DNA from: Odontesthes bonariensis
Lineage: Eukaryota > Chordata > Actinopteri > Atheriniformes > Atherinopsidae
Direction of reading: 5' to 3'
DNA: 64,000 nucleotides
Assembly: GCF_027942865.1 (NCBI RefSeq)
Contig: NC_134515.1
Span: forward strand, 15,105,227-15,169,226
Below are positions 36,784 through 45,411 of this stretch, one piece after another; within the stretch, counting starts at the first letter, position 1, and each line of letters opens with the position of its first letter. The notes below the pieces were generated by a model. It searched no databases. It was not told where the DNA came from and was given only the letters and a program-made list of their open reading frames with translations. The position numbers were made by a program, and so were the translations under genes.

Positions 36784-37870
36784 AATGAATGAATGATTTA
36801 TTTCTCTCTTCACACCATCATTTGACTTCAATTACAGATCATGGAAAGTATAACAGTGTGGAGAAAAGGGTCCCCAAGTGAAGCTAAATATAAGCTTATA
36901 AGCCGGGGAAGATACCGGAAGATACCGATAACACATTTCCCCTCCTCAATGCAGTCATTTATCTTTTCGATTAAATCAATCATTGCCATACATGTTGTAC
37001 TCTTTTTCCTAAAACCATATTGGGAGGGAACAAGAATGTCCAACATGTCAAGGTAGCTGCTTAATCTCGTATATACAACTTTCTCCATTACTTTGGATAG
37101 GACTGGTAAATAGAAATCGGTCGATAGTTACTCAGGTCATTTTTATCTCCCGATTTAAAAATTGGGATGACCTTAGATATTTTTAAAGACTCGAGAACAG
37201 TCCCAGTGAGTAAGGATAGATTAATGTAATGAGCCATTGGCTCTGCAATGATGTGTGCAATCGCTTTTACAATTTTACTGCATATTCCATCAAAGCCAAC
37301 AGTGTGAGAGCTCTTTAAATTAGCGATGATCTTAGTGATTTCAGTAGCATTTGTTGGTGTCATGTAAAAGGAATGAGTGAAATTGCCGGTGAGAAACTGT
37401 TTAAAGGTGACTCCTTGAGGTTGGTTTATTTTCTTTGAAAGGTTTTGGCCTATTGAGGTAAAATACTCGTTGAAACTATGCGCTAATTACAATGGTGTCA
37501 CCATCCTCCGGGAGCGTAGTGACTTTTTGTCTCCTATTCAAGACTTCATTGAGCACGTTCCATGTCCCCTTGCAGTCCCCCTTCGAAGCATGTAGGAGCT
37601 GTGTGTAGTGTTGCCTTTTGCTTTTTCTTATGATATGAATCAGTTTATTCTCATAGGAGATATATTTCTCTTTTTTAAGAATAGATGGTTTTTTCAGGTA
37701 GGATTTATAGAGATTATTTTTTATGTTTAATAGACTTTAAGATTCCCTTTGTTATCCAGGGGCTCTGAAGGGTGGTACTACACCTGACGGCCTTCTCTGG
37801 AATAATGATATTCACAGAGTCTTGTATAATCTTGATTAGATTGTTGTATGCTTCATTAGGGCCTCTGTGT
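36784..37870 (-). pseudogene. Jockey-group LINE, RT part (3' piece of a split element)
   Basis: Minus-strand reading gives KGTWNVLNEVLNRR near 37560, then EITKIIANLKSSHTVGFDG, ISKVIPIFKSGDKNDLSNYR and MEKVVYTRLSSYLDMLD with SQYGFRKKSTT, the standard start of a LINE reverse transcriptase. Right after IEEGKCVIGIF the frame turns into non-coding sequence, so the catalytic box is deleted. The element ends in a short (GAAT)n tail at 36784-36795. The 5' half is at 41076-41975, separated by a plus-strand L2 insertion. Confidence 0.75.
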
Positions 37871-37879
37871 TGGTAAACA

Positions 37880-40800
37880 CCATCTCAACCAGAGGTCCAA
37901 GGATGGAGTGAAGAGAGGGACAATCAGACTGTCCAATCAGAGAAATCTTATCCATATCCCTTGCAAGAACACAGCATCCAGTTCAACTATAACTAATCTC
38001 AAACACGCAGTACTCAATGTCAGATCTTTAAGTAACAAATCATTCCTGATAAATAGTTTTATTTCCTCTCACAATCTTGATTTTATGTTTTTAACTGAGA
38101 CATGGCTCGACAGAAACACAGCAAATGCAGTCCTGATTGAGTCTAGTCCACCTCACTTCAATTTTGTGTCTGAAACACGAGAAAACCAGAGGGGTGGAGG
38201 TGTTTGTGCCATTTTCAGGGACAATATACCCACCCACAAGTTGTCATTTGGGGTTTTTTCATCATTTGAGTATGTGCCATTCAAAATGGAGATAAAACAA
38301 TCTTCCATACTTTATATCACCATTTATAAACCACCACAGAATTGTTTTATTGATGATTTTACTGAACTACTTTCAATTGTGTGCACTGCTTTTGACTGTT
38401 TAGTCATAACAGGGGACTTGAATGTGCATGTGGACGTAGCGCATAACAAGGAAGCTAAAGAGCTCACTGCTGTCCTTGAAATGTTTGGTCTAACTCAGCA
38501 TGTGACTGAGCCCACCCACAACAGAGGGCACACTCTAGATGTGCTCATTTCAAGGAATGTTGTTATTTCAAACGTGAATGTCGTTGATGTTGCTTTATCT
38601 GATCATTTCTGTGTTTTCTTCGACCTATCTACTTTACCCAAAACACCAGCTGGGTCTGCAGTTGTTCGGGGAAGACTCATAAATGACAGAACAGGGACAC
38701 AGTTTATGGAAATGATTAGGTTTGAGAACACCCTGTGTTCTGATGTTGATGATCTGTTGAACTCTTACACATCAAGTCTCTTAAATGTTTTGGATACCAT
38801 TGCTCCTGTCAAGGTTAGAATGGTTAAAAGTAGGCAAAGGGCGCCATGGAGGAAAGAAGAGTCGGTCAGGGCACAGAAAAGGGAGTGCCGGAGAGCCGAA
38901 CGGAAATGGCGCAAGTCAAAGCTCCAGGTTCATTATGAGACTTACAAAGAAAAGCTATGTGTGTTCAACCAGACTTTGCGTAGAACAAGGGAGAGTTATT
39001 TTTCTGAAATCATCAAAAACTGCAGTAACAACTCTCGTGTCCTGTTTGCTACAGTAAACAGATTAACAAACTCTCCAGTTTCACTGCCTTTAGAACTCAT
39101 TTCTACATCCAAGTGTAATGAGTTTGCAATATTCTTTAATGACAAAGTTCAAGGCATTAAAAATGCAATAATTTCCACAACACAAATAACTACTCTGCAG
39201 CCAGCTAGACACATAGAGCTGACACATTTCACACCTGTTACTGACAAAACAGTCGAAGAGACCATCTGCAGTCTGAGTTCATCAACGTGCTGCCTTGATG
39301 AGTTGCCCACTAGATTCCTAAAGTCTGTGCTGAGCAGTTTGTTACCACAACTTGCTCATCTAGTCAACATCTCACTCCAGACTGGAACATTTCCAAAGGC
39401 CTTAAAAACTGCTGTCATTAAGCCTCTTCTAAAGAAGAGCAATCTTGATGCCACAGTACTGAACAACTGCCGGCCCATATCAAACCTGCCATTCTTAGGC
39501 AAAGTCCTAGAAAAAGTTGTATACCAACAGCTTAGTGACTTTCTCCTGTCTAACAATGCTTTTGATACTTTCCAATCAGGCTTTAGGCCCCACCACAGCA
39601 CTGAGACAGCTCTGATCAAGGTGACAAATGACATCCGCCTGAACACAGATGCAAGTAGAGTCACAGTCTTAGTTCTGCTGGACCTGAGTGCTGCCTTTGA
39701 CACAGTTGACCATGCGATCTTATTACAGAGGTTAGAAGACTGGGTGGGAATCTCTGGTCGTGCTTTAAACTGGTTCAAGTCCTATCTGGAGGACAGGAAA
39801 TATTTTGTTGAAATTGGCAACTGTGTCTCAGACCAAATGGCTATGACCTGTGGGGTTCCCCAGGGGTCAATCCTGGGACCCGTATTGTTCAATCTGTACA
39901 TGCTTCCACTAGGCCAGCTAATACGCAGCTATAATGTGTCCTACCACAATTATGCAGATGACACTCAGATCTACGTGTCACTGACGGCAGGAGAACACGG
40001 GCCTGTAGATACACTGTGTCGCTGCATCGAACAGATCAGTGTGTGGATGCAAAACTATTTCCTCCAGCTAAACTCAGACAAAACTGAAATCATTGTCTGT
40101 GGCCCAAAGAAACAAAGAGAAAGTGTTATCAGTCACCTTGAGACTCTCTCTCTAAAACCTAACTATCAAGTTAGAAATCTCAGGGTAATATTGGACTCAG
40201 ACCTGAACTTTAACAGCCACATTAAATCTGTAACATCAGCAGCTTTTTACCATCTAAAAAACATTGCCAGAATCAAAGGAATAGTGTCTAAACCAGACTT
40301 AGAGAGACTGATCCATGCGTTTGTCTCCAGCAGGTTAGACTACTGTAACAGCCTGCTCACTGGGCTCTCTAAACGGGCTATAAGACAGCTGCAGTACATC
40401 CAGAACGCTGCTGCTCGAGTCCTGACTAGAACCAGGAAATACAACCATATTAGTCCAGTGCTCAGGTCTCTGCACTGGCTTCCTGTCGCTCAGAGAATAG
40501 ACTTTAAAACTGCTCTGCTTGTGTACAAGTCTCTTCATGGTCAAGCGCCAAAGTACATCTCTGACATGTTAGAGCCATATGAACCAACTCGGGCTCTGAG
40601 AACCTCAGGGAGGGGTCTCCTGCTGGTGCCCAGAGTCAGGACTAAACAAGGTGAGGCTGCGTTTCAGTTTTATGCTCCTAACATCTGGAACAGTCTTTCA
40701 GAAGATGTGAGACAGGCCTCAACTCTGACAATGTTTAAATCCAGGCTGAAAACAGTTCTGTTTAGCTGTGCATATGACACCTGAAAGTATTTTATCTGCA

Positions 40801-40992
40801 CTCTTCACTTTTTAATTACTTAATGATTATTTTAATGGGTTTTAAATTTCTTTCTTTTATTTTTTTTATTCCTTTTTAATGGTTTTATTGCCTTCTTGTG
40901 ATTTTATGTAGCTGTAAAGCACTTTGAATTGCCCTGTGTATGAATTGTGCTCTATAAATAAAATTGCCTTGCCTTGCCTTTGTAACCTTTCT
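37880..40992 (+). mobile_element. L2-like LINE nested in the minus-strand LINE
   Basis: This plus-strand element splits an older minus-strand LINE, whose two parts continue on both sides. It contains one long ORF and a 3' UTR ending CTATAAATAAAATTGCC plus (TTGCC)n, the short-repeat tail typical of L2. The 5' end lacks ORF1 and appears truncated at about 37880. Left and right borders are inferred from where the host LINE frame resumes. Confidence 0.8.
37908..40784 (+). CDS. L2-like ORF2: endonuclease and reverse transcriptase, 958 codons open
   Basis: An apurinic-type endonuclease domain spans about residues 25-250, with the motifs LTETWLD, VITGDLNVHVD and ALSDHFCVFF all present. A reverse transcriptase follows at about 500-780, with LLKKSNLDATVLNNCRPISN, LLDLSAAFDTVDH, GVPQGSILGP and the catalytic YADD at about 682-685. 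The C-terminus has the L2-group signature IQNAAARVLTRTRKYNHISP and ends FKSRLKTVLFSCAYDT. No stop or frameshift breaks it. The frame opens with GTG rather than ATG and is open further upstream, so the true start was probably lost by 5' truncation. It performs target-primed reverse transcription in the family. It could still supply protein if transcribed from outside. Confidence 0.85.
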   Translation: MKRGTIRLSNQRNLIHIPCKNTASSSTITNLKHAVLNVRSLSNKSFLINSFISSHNLDFMFLTETWLDRNTANAVLIESSPPHFNFVSETRENQRGGGVCAIFRDNIPTHKLSFGVFSSFEYVPFKMEIKQSSILYITIYKPPQNCFIDDFTELLSIVCTAFDCLVITGDLNVHVDVAHNKEAKELTAVLEMFGLTQHVTEPTHNRGHTLDVLISRNVVISNVNVVDVALSDHFCVFFDLSTLPKTPAGSAVVRGRLINDRTGTQFMEMIRFENTLCSDVDDLLNSYTSSLLNVLDTIAPVKVRMVKSRQRAPWRKEESVRAQKRECRRAERKWRKSKLQVHYETYKEKLCVFNQTLRRTRESYFSEIIKNCSNNSRVLFATVNRLTNSPVSLPLELISTSKCNEFAIFFNDKVQGIKNAIISTTQITTLQPARHIELTHFTPVTDKTVEETICSLSSSTCCLDELPTRFLKSVLSSLLPQLAHLVNISLQTGTFPKALKTAVIKPLLKKSNLDATVLNNCRPISNLPFLGKVLEKVVYQQLSDFLLSNNAFDTFQSGFRPHHSTETALIKVTNDIRLNTDASRVTVLVLLDLSAAFDTVDHAILLQRLEDWVGISGRALNWFKSYLEDRKYFVEIGNCVSDQMAMTCGVPQGSILGPVLFNLYMLPLGQLIRSYNVSYHNYADDTQIYVSLTAGEHGPVDTLCRCIEQISVWMQNYFLQLNSDKTEIIVCGPKKQRESVISHLETLSLKPNYQVRNLRVILDSDLNFNSHIKSVTSAAFYHLKNIARIKGIVSKPDLERLIHAFVSSRLDYCNSLLTGLSKRAIRQLQYIQNAAARVLTRTRKYNHISPVLRSLHWLPVAQRIDFKTALLVYKSLHGQAPKYISDMLEPYEPTRALRTSGRGLLLVPRVRTKQGEAAFQFYAPNIWNSLSEDVRQASTLTMFKSRLKTVLFSCAYDT

Positions 40993-40997
40993 CTTAG

Positions 40998-41050
40998 TCT
41001 TCTTGGGTTCTATCTAATCAACTAAGTTGATTAGATAGAACCCAAGAAGA
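40998..41050. repeat. Perfect 53-bp palindrome (26-bp arms, 1-nt centre)
   Basis: The arm at 40998-41023 (beginning TCTTCTTGGGTTCTATCTAA) is exactly reverse-complemented at 41025-41050. It lies just after the (TTGCC)n tail of the L2 insertion and before the resumed minus-strand LINE. Confidence 0.95.
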
Positions 41051-41075
41051 AATCTTGTTGTAATTCTAACCAGGG

Positions 41076-41975
41076 TTACACCTTAGAGGTGTAAACAGTG
41101 TCCCAGCAGTTGGTTTGCAGGTGTGCGGTTAGATGTTGTAATGTTCTTTCGTTTACAATTTTTGTTTTTATTTTAGAAATTGAAGGTGAGGACCGCTTAC
41201 ATGAGCCCCAGAATATTATGATGGGAAAGTGGTCCGAAATGTCAGTCTGCAGAACTCCTGTTTCCAGTTTAGTATTTTGAATGTTTGTTATGAAATTGTC
41301 AATGATTGTTTTTGATGACTCAGTTTCTCGTGTAAAACGATTTATGGTGGGGAAGAAAGAGGAGGAATGAACGGTGTTCATGAAGTCTTGTGTGGTTGCA
41401 TCTTGCTTTGATATATCGATATTGAAATCACCTAGGAGAATACAGTCTTTTTTCAGGTTGTTTACATTGTGCAGCAAATCACCCAGGTTATGGCAGAAAG
41501 CATTCGAAGGAGAGTCTGGAGGGCAATAAATTACCCCGACAATTACTGATTTTCCGTTATTCTTAATCTCAATGAATAAAGACTCACAATTTTCATTTTC
41601 CAAGGTGAAGTTGCACATTTTTACTTGGAGTGTATTTTTAACATAAAGGCAGACCCCACCACCCGTCCTATTGGGTCTATTCTTAATGTATAAATTATAC
41701 CCTTCAATGTTGAGTAATTCTACAGAGGCATAGTCATTCAACCAAGTTTCACTGCACCCAATAATGTCGAAGTGACAGCTAGAGGCAAACAACAGAGAAG
41801 TTAAGTCCGTATGATGTTTGTTTAGGCTTCTAATGTTTACATGTAACATTGAGTAGTGGTAGGCGTCACTCATTGACTTTAGACTGTAAAGATCAAGAAC
41901 GTTGCAGGCAATGTTGTCCCCCAAATGAAGACAGTGATGCTGATTTCCAATGTTTATATCATCAAAACCCATCAT
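41076..41975 (-). pseudogene. Jockey-group LINE endonuclease domain (5' piece of the split element)
   Basis: Almost 300 residues of an apurinic endonuclease: MLHVNIRSLNKHHTDLTSLL, DIIGCSETWLND, RTGGGVCLYVKN, DCILLGDFNID and DISDHFPIIIF, i.e. the E, D-N and D-H catalytic segments are intact. The frame stops at about 41076 after LQTNCWDTVYTSKV, just where the L2 insertion begins. The rest is at 36784-37870. The exact clade (CR1, Rex1 or Crack-like) is not decided. Confidence 0.8.
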
Positions 41976-42179
41976 GTAAGCATATGCAGAATAAATTGAC
42001 CATGTGGTTAACTGGAGTCACACATTTCAACTCACACATACAAACAGCCCATTCACGCACACACACATACCCCACACACACAAGTGAAAGCACAGACATT
42101 AATTCGGGTGCACATTGTATCACACTGTATTCTTCGCTACTGGTCCGCAAGGGTTCATTAGAAATGGAAGTAACCAACA

Positions 42180-42910
42180 GAGTTTCCCACTTCCACTACC
42201 AACCCAGAGAGAGAGAGAGAGAGAGAGAGAGCACAAGTCCATCGAGCCTCAGTGACGCTGTTTAAGCGACTTTCGCTTAGAGCGCAAAAGAAGGGCATAT
42301 GCGCCTCCGCATATTACATAAATAAACAACTAAATGTATCCTCCCGTGAGGCTGTTTTAGCGACTCCTCCTTATGACACAAAGTAAGTTGACACAACCTC
42401 ATTGTCAAAAGAAGTCAGAAAGTAGCTACACAGTTCATAACGTTTAAATCAAAATCGAGGACGTTGATTTCAAGGTTCAAAGCGTTTTATCCAGAGTTCA
42501 AGCATTCTGAGAGTGAAAAAAAAGTGGAGGTTCCCGTGACCCGAGGCACAGAGAGAGAGAAAGAGAGAGAGGGAGAGCGAGAGAGAGTGAGCGCGCTACA
42601 CAGATACATCCAGCCGTAACGCTGATTAGGCAACCCTCACAATAAGATGGGCATGCATGCGCCAAGGTAAACATAAATAAACAACTGAATTAATCCTCCC
42701 GTGAGGCTGTTTATACAATTCATCCTTGTGACACAAAGCAATTGAGGGAACCTCGTTGTCAAATGAGAGCAGTAAATACTCAGTTCAAAACGTTTAGACA
42801 AAATTGAGGACATTAATTTTTTACCGTTACAAAGTTATGTCCAAAGTTCATGCATTCTGAGACTGATATAAAAGTGGAGGTTACCATGACTCAAGGCACA
42901 TCGGGAAGGA
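42180..42910 (-). repeat. Two diverged copies of a 350-380-bp unit, with (GA)n tracts
   Basis: The phrases AAATAAACAACT(A/G)AAT, TCCTCCCGTGAGGCTGTTT, CCTCATTGTCAAA-like, CATTCTGAGA and AAAGTGGAGGTT occur in the same order at 42315-42535 and 42672-42882. Each unit is bordered by a GA-rich tract (42210-42232 and 42548-42590). They lie upstream of the endonuclease ORF in its orientation, like repeated 5' UTR monomers of LINEs. Confidence 0.75.
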
Positions 42911-42962
42911 CGGGATGGCAGGACTTGTAGAGCTTTGTGTAGGACGTGAAAATGAAATGACT

Positions 42963-43172
42963 CTACTCCAAGGGAGAGCATTCTTGGTTCTCCTGTCTCT
43001 TCATCGCCGGTGGCAAGGGGGGAGAGGCGTTCACCTTCTCAGCCGCTGAGGCCAGGTCTTTTTTACCCGACCTCAAACTATTTGGATTTTGTTGTCTCGC
43101 AGTCACCGATGGTAAGGAGGCAATGTAACTCTCCGCCTCAGCCACCGAGGCCAGGTCTTTCATTTTACCCGA
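42963..43172 (-). other. Short repeated coding-like segment after ORF1
   Basis: Minus-strand frame GKMKDLASVAEAESYIASLP is followed by a second version GKKDLASAAEKVNASPPLPP, an internal duplication of about 100 bp. It follows a break in the L1-like ORF1. Whether it was ever translated is unknown. Confidence 0.4.
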
Positions 43173-43174
43173 CT

Positions 43175-43690
43175 TCAACTTGATGTGCAGCCGGGATGAA
43201 TGATTACCGGTCTTGGGCGTTCGTTGGGTTTGGGTTTTGTAGCCAGGGATCTATGAGCCCGTTCACATTCCACAGGTGACTCGACGTCTTTGAAAACCTC
43301 CTCAAGCATCCTGGTGAAGAAGGCCGTGGGTTTGGGCCCTTCGATGTCCTCAGGTAACCCGATAACCCTGATGTTGTTTCTGCGGCTCTGGGACTCGAGT
43401 TCGATTATTTTCTTCGCGAGTTTGTCGTTTGTGGCCTGAAGGTTGACAATGGCCTCCTCGGCAGCTCTCAGCCTTGCTTCTCGCGCGTCGCCCTCACACT
43501 TAAGTGTTTCCATTTTCTCTTCATGTTCATCCACGGTCATTATGACCCCATTGAGCTTGTTTTCGAGAGCTGACAGGGTTTGCTTAAAGTCATCCGAGAT
43601 AGCAGTTCGATGTGATTCAAGCAGGCTAGTAAGAGAAGCCATGGAGACCTCGGAGTTTGGCTCAGCTTGCTGTCCTTTTTTCGGCGGCAT
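43175..43690 (-). pseudogene. L1/Tx1-like LINE ORF1, 3'-truncated
   Basis: It begins MPPKKGQQAEPNSEVSMASL, continues with a coiled coil (LKCEGDAREARLRAAEEAIV) and enters the RNA-binding RRM of L1-type ORF1 proteins (SRRNNIRVIGLPEDIEGPKP). It breaks off after ERPRPVIIH, so the second half of the domain is missing. L1 ORF1 proteins trimerise and bind RNA as chaperones; that is family knowledge. The sequence upstream (43691-43857) looks like an L1 5' end and carries a CRE-like GTGACGTGG (minus strand, about 43837-43845). ORF2 of an L1 is absent; an unrelated jockey-group ORF follows instead, making a chimera. Confidence 0.75.
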
Positions 43691-43857
43691 GGTGGTAATA
43701 CGTTGTAGTTACTTTAGTCACTCAACAGAGAAGACGTTGGATAGTTTTTGGAGAGAGTATAACTTGTGGTTTTTGGTTTTAGCAAAAGTTAGAAAATCAT
43801 TTGCGGGAGCGAGACACAGCGTGCGTTCCACGCGTTACCACGTCACCGGAAGTCTTC

Positions 43858-44658
43858 CGGCATGAACAAGGCATAGCTGTGTTTTGGATTATTTTAAAAA
43901 AGCATCTTATAGTGCCATGAAATGCCACCCGAGAAACCTTCAGTGTCGCCATGATTTGATATTGAGAACGCCTCTGTTTGATTCCATTTCCCTGTTTGAG
44001 TTCTTACACTTTCTCTTAGCTCTGTTTTTGTAATATTCTGCTGGCAGACACTTGTTTAAAGTGCACATGGCATGATCATATCTGATCAATTCACTCTCAG
44101 TCTTGGTTACATCTTGAGCACGCTTCATAACTCCCAATAGTTTGGGATTATTTCAGAACGAGAGAATGCAGCGCATTAGCTTCCGCCTTTAATACACTCA
44201 GTGGATAACATGCACTAAACGGAAATCCCGCCTTTCACTCACTGTAGTATGGGAGTGTAAAGCTGTGGGGGAAAAGTCTTGAGAGCAGAGTTTGGGACTG
44301 CTGGATAAAACAAATTCCGTCTTCCTAAAGTATAGATTTTAAAAGCCTGCTGATGGTTTACAAATCCCAAAACGATTTAGGGCCAAAATACACCTGTGTT
44401 ATGTTCAGAGAATATAAACCTCGCAGAGCTCTTAGATCCAAGGACTCAGGTCAGCTGGTCCAGTCCAGAGTCCAAACTAAACATGGAGAAGCAGCATTTA
44501 GCTGTTATGCTGCCAACAAGTAGAACAAACTGCCAGTGGAGATTAAACTTTCACCAAATGTAGACATTTTTAAATCCAGGTTAAAAACATTTCTTTTCTC
44601 ATGTGTCTATGCATGAAATCTGCACGGTATCTTTTAACTTATCTTGACTGTTGCTTGT
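43858..44658. other. Continuation of the intergenic block and L2 fragment before the Gypsy element
   Basis: From GGCATGAACAAGGCATAG the sequence repeats 26703-27499 nearly exactly, including the start of the L2 3' fragment at 44333 with its in-frame TAG. It is cut at CTTGT (44654-44658) by the Gypsy insertion and continues at 51079. Confidence 0.85.
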
Positions 44659-45308
44659 TGTTACGCCCCCTAACGGCTCGGAGTGGGAAGGCGCAACATA
44701 AGGCAACAGGTTTGGGTAGGTGAGGGTGTAGTCACACAAAACCAGGAAACGTATCAACAATTAAAGAAAGTATTTATTTACAAATGGTAACACAGGGAAC
44801 AACGAGGACTACAGTGGCACCAAAGAAATGAAAAAGAACATAACCCCACCCCCCTTTTACAGGTGCTGAGCACCCAAAAAGTACAGCGGGTGGTGCTCAC
44901 TCTTACCTAGGGTTTCTAACAAAAGGTAAACTTACATGGATGTAATATGTAGACCCCAGGGTATCTTACCTATCCTCGAAGTTCCTGTGTACCCAACAAA
45001 AGAATTAACAAGAGACTAAAAGAATTTAACAAGAGACAAAAAGAACTAACTGGAGCTCTGCCACAGCTCACAACACAACACCACCCATCACAGAAAACAA
45101 ACAAGGGACTATATAAAGGGGACTGGCTGATGGAAGATCTGGATCAGGTGTGGTTGAATGATGGGATAATTGAAACCAGGTGTGCACATCTGTGAAGTGA
45201 GAGAATTGAAACAGGAGGGGGAGACAAAACAGCAACACAATACAATACATACCACAAGACATGGACAACATACATACATAAAAGACATACAGAACACTGT
45301 ACGTAACA
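44659..45308 (-). repeat. 3' LTR of the Gypsy element
   Basis: 650 bp. In element orientation it is preceded by the G7AG polypurine tract at 45309-45317. It differs from the other LTR at roughly four or five bases and one 4-bp ACAT unit. Confidence 0.92.
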
Positions 45309-45317
45309 CTCCCCCCC
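45309..45317 (-). promoter_or_regulatory. Polypurine tract of the Gypsy element
   Basis: CTCCCCCCC on the plus strand is GGGGGGGAG in element orientation, directly abutting the 3' LTR. This is the usual primer for plus-strand DNA synthesis. Confidence 0.8.
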
Positions 45318-45411
45318 ATAAAGAGTCAGCCCATGGCTGACGATACCTTAAGCCATCCCGTAAACTCCAAAATCAATAATAACTAAACCCCTTACCACTT
45401 ACAAACAATAG

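Noticed and set aside
45068-45319. Minus-strand frame starting MGGSVTYSVLYVFYVCMLSM in the 3' LTR, also 50829-51074
   Set aside because: Entirely within the two LTR copies; a hydrophobic translation of LTR sequence with no independent support.
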